Source: Chitinophaga rhizophila
Lineage (GTDB): Bacteria > Bacteroidota > Bacteroidia > Chitinophagales > Chitinophagaceae
Direction of reading: 5' to 3'
NCBI RefSeq assembly: GCF_019492185.1
Contig: NZ_JAICCF010000002.1
Location: forward strand, 372,001 to 436,000
Length of the DNA: 64,000 nt
Numbering within the stretch: position 1 is the first letter of the stretch; the number at the start of each line of letters is the position of its first letter. This document shows positions 53,066 through 62,807 of this stretch, in pieces. The translations under genes and the position numbers were made by a program. Under the pieces are notes generated by a model. The model made no database searches. It worked only from the letters and a program-made list of their open reading frames with translations, and was not told the origin of the DNA.

Positions 53066-55042
53066 TTATTTTATTTCGCGAGCAAGTGATACCATGGTAC
53101 TGATTTCATCAGCAAGTTCACTTGGACTACCATAATATCCTACCTGAGCAAAACGGATGTTACCATTTGCATCAATCACCACTTTGAAAGGTATACCAGA
53201 TGTCTGGATCGCTTTTGCATAACCTGCATAAGCCTCTTCTCCGTTATCAAACAACACCTTAAATGGATATTTCTTCTCTTTGATGAAAGCTTTCACTTTA
53301 TCCTTGTATTTCGGATCCCTCTCCTGTGTATCAACAAAATAGAATACAACAGAAGGATCGTTCTTAAAGCGCTCCTGGGCCATCTGCATTCCCGGCATTG
53401 CTGCTTTACAAGGACCGCACCACGTCGCCCAGAAGTCTAGTATAACTACTTTCCCTTTAAGCGACTCAAGCGACACTTCCTTACCATCCATCTGCTGAAG
53501 TTTAAAAGGTATACCCGGCTGATTGATCATACCCTCTTTAATATGCTCTTTCATTAACTCCATAGTCTTTGCATCTTTCATAGATGCAATCCATGCATCA
53601 AAGCCGTTGGTATTTTTATGCGTAGCGAGGTATTCTTTCTTCAGCAGTTCGAATATTCTACCTGAAGCCTGATTCAAACGCACACTGTTATGCAGCACCT
53701 CTGACATTTCCTTATTTCTGCCAGCCTTTAATAAGAGATCTGCCTGCAGTTCATTCAGCTTAGCGACGCTATATTGAAAACGCTCCTGAGACTTATTGGC
53801 CAGTTCCAACGCTGCAGGTTCCTGTCCTACTTCCTTGAGTATTTGAGCGTAACCAATATAATCTCTCGCAAACATTCTATCACATTCTTCTACCCATTGT
53901 TCAGGAGAAAGATACCAGAACTCCTCCGGACGATTTTTCTTAAAATGATTTACGCGTTCCATGATTGCAGATGCAGTCGGATATACCTCCTTGGCTGTCT
54001 TACTCTTCCAATCTTCATATGGAATATCCACCAGCTTGTAGTATGCTAATGCTAATGCACTAAGCGGCGCGGTAGCTCCGTAACGTGAAAGTAAAGTAGA
54101 GTCATTAACAGCGATGTAGTTAGCAAAGATCATTTTGTAGATGCGGTTATAATCTACATCTGCCAATTTATCCATTTCATAATTTGCCGGATAGTCCTTC
54201 ACAAATTGCTCGCTCAACGCCAATGTCTTCTTATGATCAGTCTGGCGGAAGATTTCCTTATATGCATTCAATTTGTTAGCTATGCCTTTCGGGTAGCGTT
54301 CACGCATTACATTTCGTAATGAATCCGCGCGCTCTTTGTTTTTCAGGTATTGATCTGCAATGATCGACAATTGAAAGAGCTCCTTCTCGGTGTGGTTAGG
54401 CACATGTAACAGATAGTCAGCGGCACGCTGCACACGAGGCAGTGTTTCTGTTGGTCCACCTTCTGGCATTTCCATGTTGGCGTAGGCTTTGATGAAGGCA
54501 AACGCCAACTTACGGGAAGCTCCCTGATGATATCCAATCTCCTGATTCAGCCAGTAATAAAACGCCGTATCTCCGATCTGAAAATTTTCATAGTAACCGG
54601 GTATTCCCATTTCATAACGAGCAGCGCGCAACATGCCCCATCCAGCATAAGCGCCTTTATGCATTTTGCCAGGTTCGGCATTCATGATCACATAACCGGT
54701 GTCCTTATAGTTATCAGTTACTTCTCCTGATCTGAACTTGAAAGCCACCATACCTAGGGTCGGTGCCATTTCTACATCGGCATCATAAGTACCTTTGGCT
54801 GTTTTTACAAGTGGCAGATCTTTAACAGACCATTGGTAAGTAGTATCAAAATAATACGCTACAGCCTTTATCGGCTGACCTGTACTTAGCATAACACTGT
54901 CCGGACGATATGTCAGATGCACTTTGTCACCCACAAGCGGCCGTTCAGGTGAATATGCCAGCCTTTCCTTGTGTGTTTGTGCAGTCGCATTCAATGCAGT
55001 CGTCAACGTCAGCAGCACAAAAATGTTCCCGGATAATTTCAT
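53066..55042 (-). CDS. TlpA-like thioredoxin-domain protein
   Basis: 658 residues with signal peptide (IFVLLTLTTALNATAQ). The first ~130 residues are a beta domain, the middle is helical (TPR-like), and from about residue 515 a redoxin domain begins, with FWATWCGPCKAAMPGM carrying the CxxC pair near 543 and TSGIPFKVVID the cis-Pro loop. It would reduce or isomerise disulfides in the periplasm. Downstream of SusC/SusD by 32 bases and probably in one operon; such partners are common in these loci and may handle a peptide- or thiol-containing nutrient. Confidence 0.85.
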   Translation of the reverse strand: MKLSGNIFVLLTLTTALNATAQTHKERLAYSPERPLVGDKVHLTYRPDSVMLSTGQPIKAVAYYFDTTYQWSVKDLPLVKTAKGTYDADVEMAPTLGMVAFKFRSGEVTDNYKDTGYVIMNAEPGKMHKGAYAGWGMLRAARYEMGIPGYYENFQIGDTAFYYWLNQEIGYHQGASRKLAFAFIKAYANMEMPEGGPTETLPRVQRAADYLLHVPNHTEKELFQLSIIADQYLKNKERADSLRNVMRERYPKGIANKLNAYKEIFRQTDHKKTLALSEQFVKDYPANYEMDKLADVDYNRIYKMIFANYIAVNDSTLLSRYGATAPLSALALAYYKLVDIPYEDWKSKTAKEVYPTASAIMERVNHFKKNRPEEFWYLSPEQWVEECDRMFARDYIGYAQILKEVGQEPAALELANKSQERFQYSVAKLNELQADLLLKAGRNKEMSEVLHNSVRLNQASGRIFELLKKEYLATHKNTNGFDAWIASMKDAKTMELMKEHIKEGMINQPGIPFKLQQMDGKEVSLESLKGKVVILDFWATWCGPCKAAMPGMQMAQERFKNDPSVVFYFVDTQERDPKYKDKVKAFIKEKKYPFKVLFDNGEEAYAGYAKAIQTSGIPFKVVIDANGNIRFAQVGYYGSPSELADEISTMVSLAREIK

Positions 55043-55074
55043 TGATTTCCTTTTTTATGATTCATTAACTTCAA

Positions 55075-56454
55075 TCATGGATTCTGTTGTAATTCAGGAT
55101 TTAGTCTTAGATAGTACTGTCCTATCGGGAATACGTACCTGTTACTGGATGGCTCCAAGGTATAGGTAGTACCCAGCCAGGTACGTGTATAAGTTCTTCT
55201 GAATAGCGGGTCATCTTTAAGACGGCGCTGATCAAACCAAGGTAGCATCCGGCAAAAAAACTCACGACGGCGCTCCTGTACTACCTTTATGATAGCATCG
55301 TTCGCATCTGTAGCGGTCAACGGCGTATAGTCTGCTGGCTGGAAACGTTTCTGTCTCAAAGTATTAACCAAGTCCATCGCTGGGCCCGGGCTACCTGCTC
55401 GAGCCAGACCTTCTGCTTTAATCAACATCATCTCAGGTACAGAAGTACCGATACTACGATTCTCGAAGTTGATTCTTTCGTAAGAATAAATCCTACCTGT
55501 ATATCCAGCCCCTGAGGTTTGCTCTGCATCGGCAGTAAATAGCTGGTACCGTAGGTCCGCTGTACCCAGCAGATCCAGCAGCTCCTGGCTCAGGCGTAAG
55601 GTGGTTGGTGACCACGAAAATGAACTAGCTGAGATCTTACCGAAGATTGTTTCCGGATTATCTCTGCGGAAAGGTATGTTTCCTGCGGTTAGATCAAGTA
55701 TAGTAGATTTCAAAGACAATGCACTATCAGCATATAAAGCAGCTGACGCATAATTACCCATCAGAAGGTACATTCTTGCCAGTACGGACCATGCGGCTGC
55801 TTTACCTGGCAAGGTATTGTATTGAGTATTACGTGGCAGGGATATTACAGCTGTCTTCAGATCGGCCTCAATACGCGCATATATCTCCGACACTGATGCC
55901 CTGATAAGCGGCTGCTCTAGCGTTGGTCTTATCAGTAATGGCACTCCAAGGTCAGTACCTGCAGTTGCTGCATTGTATGGCTTAGCGTACTCATTCACAA
56001 GGTTCAGATAAGCATCTGAACGATGTGTCAGTGCTTCGGCAATCAGCTCTGCTTTATCTTCTGGGGTACCACCGGCTGCACCTGGGACTTCCTCGATGAT
56101 CACATTGCAGTTGTAAATGGTGCCATAATAAGTATCCCAGTCTCTGTCCCTGTCGAGTGTATTTTCATATATAGGTGACTGCCAGGTGTAACAGTTCCGG
56201 AAGTAAAGACTGTTGACGGAATTGTTGATTCCTTGCTGTTGCAAACTGTCCACTATTTCAACGTCAGCAGCGGCTATATCCGGCAGGTAACCGCCAGATT
56301 CGAAAGAACCGGTATTATTCAGCAGGTAACGGTAATTGATTACCTGACCAGGGATCAGCGTTCCCTGGGTTTTAATATCTGTATATTTTGAACAACCGGT
56401 AGCCAGGAACATCGTACCCAGTACCACTGTTGCTATATTGAGCTTTTTCATCAT
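55075..56454 (-). CDS. SusD/RagB-family outer-membrane lipoprotein
   Basis: 459 residues. The signal peptide ends FLATGCSKYTD (lipobox, Cys about 21). The middle shows SusD features: TPEDKAELIAEALTHRSDAY, NLVNEYAKPYN, LGVPLLIRPT, and the TPR-like tail with LINTLRQKRF-type and RREFFCRMLPWFDQRRLK segments. SusD proteins bind the ligand above the SusC channel. Stops 32 bases before the TlpA gene and starts 16 bases after susC. Usual length is 450-600. Confidence 0.9.
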   Translation of the reverse strand: MMKKLNIATVVLGTMFLATGCSKYTDIKTQGTLIPGQVINYRYLLNNTGSFESGGYLPDIAAADVEIVDSLQQQGINNSVNSLYFRNCYTWQSPIYENTLDRDRDWDTYYGTIYNCNVIIEEVPGAAGGTPEDKAELIAEALTHRSDAYLNLVNEYAKPYNAATAGTDLGVPLLIRPTLEQPLIRASVSEIYARIEADLKTAVISLPRNTQYNTLPGKAAAWSVLARMYLLMGNYASAALYADSALSLKSTILDLTAGNIPFRRDNPETIFGKISASSFSWSPTTLRLSQELLDLLGTADLRYQLFTADAEQTSGAGYTGRIYSYERINFENRSIGTSVPEMMLIKAEGLARAGSPGPAMDLVNTLRQKRFQPADYTPLTATDANDAIIKVVQERRREFFCRMLPWFDQRRLKDDPLFRRTYTRTWLGTTYTLEPSSNRYVFPIGQYYLRLNPELQQNP

Positions 56455-56470
56455 CAGGCTTTTTCAGTTA

Positions 56471-59400
56471 TTATAAACCAATATTGATCATCAGACTATA
56501 GTTTCTGGTGGGCGGCAGACGCATAATATTGCTATTCATGGTCGGCACAAAATCCGGATCAATTCCCAGCTTATTTTTCGTCCAGAGTAGACCCAGGTTA
56601 CGTACTATACCACTTACACGGATGCTTTTAGCGAATACTTTCCCCACAATCGCTTCCGGCAGCTGGTAGGCAACTGACACTTCACGGAAACGGATGTAAT
56701 CGCCTGATTCCAGGTTCGCATCGGAGAATGCATAGCGGAAAGCTGATAAACCAGAGTAAGGACTACCTACAGCAGGTACAATTGTCTTTTCTTCATCACC
56801 TGGTTGCTGCCAGCGATCAGCGATGTCTTTGCTCAAATTATAGTAGAACCTTCTGGTACTTGGATAGTCGCTTACGGCCGGTTTCAGGAATATGCTACCA
56901 AAATTGTAAGTGATCAGTGCAAATAAAGACCAGCTTTTATAGCGAACAGTATTGTTAAATGAACCATAGTATGGAGCACCACGGCGACCTGCAAATTTTA
57001 ATGCATCTACATTTGATAAGTTCTGATAAGGCAGGAGTTTCTGACCTTTCTCATCATAAATCTGTGTCAGACCGGTGTTGCTCAGACCAGCATTCCTGAA
57101 TACCCATACGCCATCGGCAGGATAACCATTCAACACGGTGTTAGACAAACTGGAGAATAGGGATGAAGTAGGCAGAAAACGGTTGTCAGTAACTTTACTT
57201 GTATTGTAAGAGAAATTCACGCCCATATTCCAGCCAAAGTTTTTGCTATCTATGATCGCACCGTTTATCGCCATGTCGATACCACGATTGGACATTGACA
57301 CACCATTACGTTGCTGCGTATTGGAATTACCCAGGTAAGTAGGGTTTACTTCCAGTTCATAGATAATGTCTCTACCCTGCTTGTCATAGACCTCAAACAT
57401 ACCACTTAGTCTGCCGTTAAACAGTGAGTAGTCAATACCGATATTGGTCACATAGGTACTTTCCCAACGTAAGGCGGGGTTTGCGAAGGCTGTAATGCTT
57501 GCATAAGGTAAGGTAGTCTGCCAGTCAGATGCGCCCAGTGAAATGTTGGTAAACGGACGTAGCTCACGATTAATATTACCATTCACACCATATGTTGCAC
57601 GTAAAGTTAGGTTAGTGATCCATGGCTGGCTTTTCATAAACTCCTCACGGGTAATGTTCCAGCTTGCACCTGCTGACCAGAACGGGCGTGCTCTGTATTT
57701 GCGGTCAAGTCCAAAGTTGTTATAGTCGTCGTAACGCACGCTACCAGAAAGCGTATATCTGCCCATCAGCGTATATGCTGCATTTGCGAAGTAAGATAAG
57801 AAGCGATTCCTGCGATCTGTCTGTGACGGCCCCTGGCCGAAACCACCACCACCGTTAATAGTATTATAGAAACCGGCATAATTAACATCCTGCGCAACTC
57901 CTGTCTCCGGATTATAGCCATACAATCTGAAGGCTGAAACACTCGCATTCGTTTCGCGTGTTTCGGTACCTGCCAGTGCATTCAACTCATGAATCCCGCC
58001 GAAACCTCTGTTGAAAGCAAGCTGTGCTCTGATACTATGGTTATTCTGCATGGAGTAATTGTTATTGAAGATGGCACCATCAGGTACATTCTTGACCAGC
58101 CGTCCATTTTCCACAACAGTACCCAGGTTATACAGATTGCGTGTATAGAACGAGTTTACGCCATAGAGAAACTCGTTCTTGAAGTTTACACGCTCAATTG
58201 CATAGGATCCTATAAATGTCAGGCCTTTATAGATTGGAATATTCAGGCTCAGATTACCTGAGTAGTTATTATCGGTAGAGGTATTATTTTGCTGTGTCAG
58301 TTCATCAAAGAAGTTGTACGACCAGTCTTTATACCCCAGATTGGTCAATGAATCGGCATAATGCTGACCTATGTTGTGGTAATACCTGGAAGGATTGCCA
58401 TTAGCATCAACAATCGTATTATACGGCATGAATGTATTCATACCACCTAACAGCACACTGGCTCCTCTTCCATTCTGTTTATAATTGAAGAATGACCCCT
58501 TCAGGCTTAAGGATAAAGTAATCTTTTTGATCACCTTCAGTTCCTGGTTGGCGGTAAGCGTAATTCTCTCACCAGAACTACCCACAGCGCTCGGATTTTC
58601 CTTAGAGTAAGACCCGGAAACAAAGTAAGTATGCACATCAGAGCCACCACTCACTGATAAGTTGTAGTTCTGACTAGTAGCGCTCTGTAACAGGTAGTCT
58701 TCTACCTGGCCATAATTATTCATTGCACCTAATTGCGCTGCTCTGGCATCATACTGTGCCTGTGTAATCCTTCCGGCGCGCAATTGATAAGCCAGGTCTA
58801 CACCTTCACTTACATAATACTTGATACCCGCAGTATAAGGATTATACATAGAGGCATTGATCACGCCTTTATCCACCAGTTCCTTCTCATACGCTAAAAC
58901 CTGAGTAGAATTGATGAGTGGCAGATAATTAATAGAAGGTTTTGCTTGTGTTGACAAACCAACTGAGAAGTTCACAGCCGGCATACGCATTCTGCCTTTC
59001 TTCGTAGTGATAACTATCACGCCATTGGCAGCGCGGGAACCCCAGATAGAAGCAGCGGCTGCATCACGCAGGAAAGTGATCTGCTCAATATCATTAGGGT
59101 TCATATTTTTCAGGTCCATTTCTGTCGGGAAACCATCAATAACGATCAGCGGCATTTGTTCGCTTTTGATAGTGGTTGTACCACGAATGTTCACACCATA
59201 ATCATTACGACCAATAGTCCTGGTATTACTACCGATAGCAGGCGTTACGTTGTCGTATACGAAGCTATTATCACCGGATGTTATCTGCATCTGCAGACCA
59301 GGCACCTGTCCTTCAAGACGCTGTAAAACGTTAGCTGTCGGAATCTTCTCCAGTTCCTTAGCAGTTACTACACCGAAGGAACCGGTAGCACGCTCTTTTG

Positions 59401-60124
59401 GCAGATTAACATAACCTGTGGATACTACTTCGACAGGCTTGAGATAACCCGTCTTGTCTTTCAGCTTCACATCGTACCATGTTGTTCTGCTTAGCTGCAA
59501 ATCTTTTGTTTCATAAGCGATACATGATATCTGCAGACTACGTGTAGTCAGGGGAACCGTAATAGCATACTCTCCCTGTGCGTTTGTTAATACCATGAGA
59601 TTTGAACCTGGTACTCTTACAGTAGCGGAAGTGATGGGGGCATCATTTTCGTCTGTTACAATACCTCTGATGGTACGGTCATTTGTCTGTTCTCCATCAC
59701 CCTGGCTGATCTGTACCTCGATTACCCTTGCCGGCGGCTGACCGGGAGCTGCCTGTGACTTTGCAGCTTCACCCGGTTCCACCTGGCTGGTTTTTGATTT
59801 GTCTTTGGACGCAGGTTCGCCTGCTTTAGAATAAACCGCATACTGTGTGTTACCCAGTTTCCTGAATTGTAAGCGGTATGGCTTAAGGATTACTTCCAGA
59901 TAAGCTTCTACGTTCTTGAAACTGGCATTCGGTAATAAGGCAGCAGTCTTATTAGCTACCAGTTCATCTTCATAGATAAAGGATACATGAAACCTTGAAG
60001 AGGCATTCTTGAGTGCTTCTTTCAGCGAGATTCCTGGTTGATTTTGGCGGCTTACGGCAGCAAACATCTGCAAGCTGCAAAAGAGCAGGCAGCAGAAGGC
60101 CGCAACCTTTTTCAGATTGATCAT
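56471..60124 (-). CDS. SusC/RagA-family TonB-dependent receptor with STN domain
   Basis: 1217 residues, signal peptide (VAAFCCLLFCSLQMFAAV). An STN (secretin/TonB N-terminal) domain follows at about 30-100 (ISLKEALKNASSRFHVSFIY), the type that signals to FecR. Then a carboxypeptidase-regulatory-like domain (IRGIVTDENDAPITSATVRV), TonB-like plug (GQVPGLQMQIT; IVIDGFPTEMDLKN; AAASIWGSRAANGVIVITTK), and a barrel to the end. Forms the outer-membrane channel with SusD. The 49-base gap to fecR upstream and the STN support regulation by that sigma system. Confidence 0.9.
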   Translation of the reverse strand: MINLKKVAAFCCLLFCSLQMFAAVSRQNQPGISLKEALKNASSRFHVSFIYEDELVANKTAALLPNASFKNVEAYLEVILKPYRLQFRKLGNTQYAVYSKAGEPASKDKSKTSQVEPGEAAKSQAAPGQPPARVIEVQISQGDGEQTNDRTIRGIVTDENDAPITSATVRVPGSNLMVLTNAQGEYAITVPLTTRSLQISCIAYETKDLQLSRTTWYDVKLKDKTGYLKPVEVVSTGYVNLPKERATGSFGVVTAKELEKIPTANVLQRLEGQVPGLQMQITSGDNSFVYDNVTPAIGSNTRTIGRNDYGVNIRGTTTIKSEQMPLIVIDGFPTEMDLKNMNPNDIEQITFLRDAAAASIWGSRAANGVIVITTKKGRMRMPAVNFSVGLSTQAKPSINYLPLINSTQVLAYEKELVDKGVINASMYNPYTAGIKYYVSEGVDLAYQLRAGRITQAQYDARAAQLGAMNNYGQVEDYLLQSATSQNYNLSVSGGSDVHTYFVSGSYSKENPSAVGSSGERITLTANQELKVIKKITLSLSLKGSFFNYKQNGRGASVLLGGMNTFMPYNTIVDANGNPSRYYHNIGQHYADSLTNLGYKDWSYNFFDELTQQNNTSTDNNYSGNLSLNIPIYKGLTFIGSYAIERVNFKNEFLYGVNSFYTRNLYNLGTVVENGRLVKNVPDGAIFNNNYSMQNNHSIRAQLAFNRGFGGIHELNALAGTETRETNASVSAFRLYGYNPETGVAQDVNYAGFYNTINGGGGFGQGPSQTDRRNRFLSYFANAAYTLMGRYTLSGSVRYDDYNNFGLDRKYRARPFWSAGASWNITREEFMKSQPWITNLTLRATYGVNGNINRELRPFTNISLGASDWQTTLPYASITAFANPALRWESTYVTNIGIDYSLFNGRLSGMFEVYDKQGRDIIYELEVNPTYLGNSNTQQRNGVSMSNRGIDMAINGAIIDSKNFGWNMGVNFSYNTSKVTDNRFLPTSSLFSSLSNTVLNGYPADGVWVFRNAGLSNTGLTQIYDEKGQKLLPYQNLSNVDALKFAGRRGAPYYGSFNNTVRYKSWSLFALITYNFGSIFLKPAVSDYPSTRRFYYNLSKDIADRWQQPGDEEKTIVPAVGSPYSGLSAFRYAFSDANLESGDYIRFREVSVAYQLPEAIVGKVFAKSIRVSGIVRNLGLLWTKNKLGIDPDFVPTMNSNIMRLPPTRNYSLMINIGL

Positions 60125-60172
60125 GCCCGTTGTGATTTTGATTAAAAAACTTGTCCCCTTGTTGTTAGCTTC

Positions 60173-61195
60173 TTAGTTGGGTGTTATTATAATGGTTGAG
60201 TCTCCCTGTTGTGATACATCTGCGCGTAGTATCAAAGCAAGCGCGTTGATTAAAATCTGTTTCTCCTTCATATCGATCTCTCCGCTGATTCTCTTATGAA
60301 GCAATGAAGTGTCGGTCAATTGAATCTTATATCCCCAGTCATCCTCCAGTCTGGCAAACAGGTCAGACACACGGGTCTGATCCAGCTGCAGCTTCTGTTC
60401 CTGCCAGCTTATATAACTGCTGACCTGCACCGTTTTCTTTTCCAGTTTCTGACTATTATATACAGCCAATTCTCCTGGCCTGGACAATAGTTGCTTTTCT
60501 CCAGCAGCAGCTACAATTACTTTTCCGGTAGTCAGCATCACATCACTGGTGCCACGGCGGTTACGTACATTGAAAGAAGTGCCTAATACCTGCACGTTAA
60601 TATCCCCGGTATGTACTGCAAATGGCTGGGAGGCATCGTTGCCTGTAACAGGCTTTACGTCAAAAAACGCTTCACCGTCTAACCATACTTCTCTGGGCAT
60701 ATCAGCAGCCCAATGCTCGCTATAACGAATCCCCGAATTACCATTCAGCTTTACCTTGGTACCGTCAGGCAATAAAAGATCTTTCACCTCTCCATAACCG
60801 GAGACAATGTTGACTTCTTTATTAATAGGACGGAATATCACCCATACTGCAACTGCCAGCGCAACTACAGCGGCGGCGGCCATCCAGACCCGCGCATTGG
60901 ACCGTATGACAGTGGGTTGTGCTTTACCCGGCCTGGCTTGCGGCAACGCCTGTAGAATCCGTTTCCAGCTATCTTCCTGCTGTTGTGCAGATGGCATATC
61001 TGCAATTACATACATACTCCTGGCAATAGCGGTTGCGCGATCTATATCTGCGGCCTTCTCCGGATATGCTTTCAGAAACTGCTCCCAAAACTGATGACCA
61101 CTCCCCTCCGGGAACCTTACCCATTCCAGGAAGTAAGGATCCGCGGCCAATTGAATGGCAGTAAAGCTGGCATAGTAATGAACAGAGCGTTTCAT
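60173..61195 (-). CDS. FecR-family anti-sigma factor
   Basis: 340 residues. N-terminal cytoplasmic helices (about 1-100), one membrane span at about 105-121 (WMAAAAVVALAVAVWVIF), a periplasmic FecR domain (YGEVKDLLLPDGTKVKLNGN; WLDGEAFFDVKPV) and an STN-like end (VSDLFARLEDDWGYKIQL). It holds the adjacent ECF sigma inactive until the SusC STN domain signals ligand. It sits between the sigma gene and susC, 173 bases from the former. Confidence 0.9.
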   Translation of the reverse strand: MKRSVHYYASFTAIQLAADPYFLEWVRFPEGSGHQFWEQFLKAYPEKAADIDRATAIARSMYVIADMPSAQQQEDSWKRILQALPQARPGKAQPTVIRSNARVWMAAAAVVALAVAVWVIFRPINKEVNIVSGYGEVKDLLLPDGTKVKLNGNSGIRYSEHWAADMPREVWLDGEAFFDVKPVTGNDASQPFAVHTGDINVQVLGTSFNVRNRRGTSDVMLTTGKVIVAAAGEKQLLSRPGELAVYNSQKLEKKTVQVSSYISWQEQKLQLDQTRVSDLFARLEDDWGYKIQLTDTSLLHKRISGEIDMKEKQILINALALILRADVSQQGDSTIIITPN

Positions 61196-61369
61196 CTAAT
61201 GAAATTCGATTTTGGTAAGCGTTTGTATATAAAAGAAGATATTGCTCTAAAAGTGCCCCACGTTTTTTAATTATTTTTTATTTTTTTCTGAAGTACATGA
61301 AAAATTGTAAAAACAATAAGGGGAGAGAAGGGTTAATGTAGGACAATGGTCTTGCTAGATATTTAATTA

Positions 61370-61942
61370 TCAGGTATTTAAAAATGAGAATAAAAGCACT
61401 ATAGCAGGGCCCTCCATAATTTCCTTCAGCGAAGCTAATGCGCGGGCAGACAATTTATAGGTCGCCCTGACCTGCATATCCATAATCTCCGCTATTTCCT
61501 CAAAGGAACGGCCCTCAAAGAAACGGAACCAGATAATCTCCCGCTGACGGGCCGTTAACTGCGATAAAGCCTGCTGTATCTGCCTTGATAAAATTGCAGC
61601 ATCCTCTCCTTCTATAAACCGGGCATCAAACCCCAGCTCAAAAGAGAAAGCATGGTCCTCCTCCTGGTAGGTGGTATTTTGCTGCTCCTTTAATAAACGG
61701 AACAGGTGATTACGGAAGGACTTAAAAAGATATAGGTTAATCGTGGCGGTGACTGACAACCGTTCCCGGTATTTCCAGATAGAAATAAATGTTTCCTGCA
61801 CGGCGTCTTCTACCAGGTGGGTATCCCCGGTAAATTTCTTTCCATAGCTATATAAGGCCTCATTATACTTCTTATATAATGCTTCCAGGCCTTTTACATC
61901 ACTATTCCTGACAGCATCCCATAATAATTGTTCACCCGACAA
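61370..61942 (-). CDS. ECF-type RNA polymerase sigma factor
   Basis: 190 residues. Region 2 is GLEALYKKYNEALYSYGKKF with EDAVQETFISIWKYRERL (the DAVQExF core-binding motif); region 4 is QLTARQREIIWFRFFEGRSF followed by EEIAEIMDMQVRATYKLSAR. Resembles bacteroidete FecI-like sigmas paired with FecR. Probably activates the susC operon; the order sigma, fecR, susC, susD agrees. Its own control is not visible. Confidence 0.9.
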   Translation of the reverse strand: MSGEQLLWDAVRNSDVKGLEALYKKYNEALYSYGKKFTGDTHLVEDAVQETFISIWKYRERLSVTATINLYLFKSFRNHLFRLLKEQQNTTYQEEDHAFSFELGFDARFIEGEDAAILSRQIQQALSQLTARQREIIWFRFFEGRSFEEIAEIMDMQVRATYKLSARALASLKEIMEGPAIVLLFSFLNT

Positions 61943-62035
61943 ACCGTACAGTTTTAAATTTGCAGTCCTAGACCTATAAATGTACTATACATATCAGATA
62001 TTACCAAAGTGAAGAGGTCAGGAAGCAGGTGCTTA

Positions 62036-62623
62036 TCAGTCCTGGTATCCTAATAGCCGATGTATCTGGAGATATTGTACCAGCATTATCGTCTTGGCAT
62101 CTCTGATCTCTCCACTTTTCACCATCTCTAATACAGTTGCAAACGGTAGTTCCAGCACCTCAATGTTCTCTTGCTCGTGTTCAAGCCCGCCGCCCGCTCC
62201 GATTTTCATCAAAGGAGTATACTCTGCAACAAAGAAATACAGTATTTCGGTCACCGAGCCAGGAGACATATACGCTTCAAAGACTTTTTCAATGTTATTG
62301 ATCCTGTAACCGGTTTCTTCCTCCGTTTCTCTGCGGATACAGTCTTCTGCATTATCCTTATCAAGTAATCCAGCACAAGCTTCTATCATCATCCCATCTT
62401 TGTTACCATTAATGTAAGTAGGCAATCTGAACTGCCGGGTCAGAATAACGGTCTGCTGCTCCTTATTGTATAATAAAATAGTGGCCCCATTGCCCCTGTC
62501 ATAGGCTTCGCGGATTTGCACCTCCTGTTTGCCACCTGGCAGCGTTCGCTCATAAGTGATCTTCTTGAGTATATACCAATTATCTGAAAGGATGGTAGTA
62601 TCGAGAATCTTAACGTTGTTCAT
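62036..62623 (-). CDS. nudK: GDP-mannose pyrophosphatase NudK
   Basis: 195 residues from MNNVKILDTTILSDNWYILK (start 62623); the seven upstream codons are unlike the family. The sequence closely follows NudK: LSDNWYILKKITYE, YDRGNGATILLYN, IEACAGLLDKDNAEDCIRRE with ETEEETGY as the Nudix box (GX5EX7REUXEEXGU), YMSPGSVTEILYFFVAEYT, GEIRDAKTIMLVQYLQ. Length matches the E. coli enzyme (191). It hydrolyses GDP-mannose and perhaps other NDP-sugars. Divergent from pncB. Confidence 0.85.
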   Translation of the reverse strand: MNNVKILDTTILSDNWYILKKITYERTLPGGKQEVQIREAYDRGNGATILLYNKEQQTVILTRQFRLPTYINGNKDGMMIEACAGLLDKDNAEDCIRRETEEETGYRINNIEKVFEAYMSPGSVTEILYFFVAEYTPLMKIGAGGGLEHEQENIEVLELPFATVLEMVKSGEIRDAKTIMLVQYLQIHRLLGYQD

Positions 62624-62774
62624 TATACAATCATATTTAGACATATACCGGGGATATTAACTTCAGCCACACAACAGTGAATTTAGTACAATATGTGGGA
62701 AACCTGCTATATTCTCCCCTTCCTTCCCCGTTAAATTGGCGTTAATCATTCACTATCCATAGGAGACATACAGG

Positions 62775-62801
62775 ATGAATCTGGCAACAGAATTGCGGTA
62801 A
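62775..62801 (+). other. Possible upstream leader ORF of pncB
   Basis: ATG at 62775, eight codons (MNLATELR) and TAA at 62799-62801, in the same frame as and 6 bases before the pncB start. An AGGAG lies about 10 bases before its ATG, at 62761-62765, whereas none precedes the pncB ATG itself. Could be a leader peptide with translational coupling, or chance. Confidence 0.3.
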
Positions 62802-62807
62802 AGCGAT

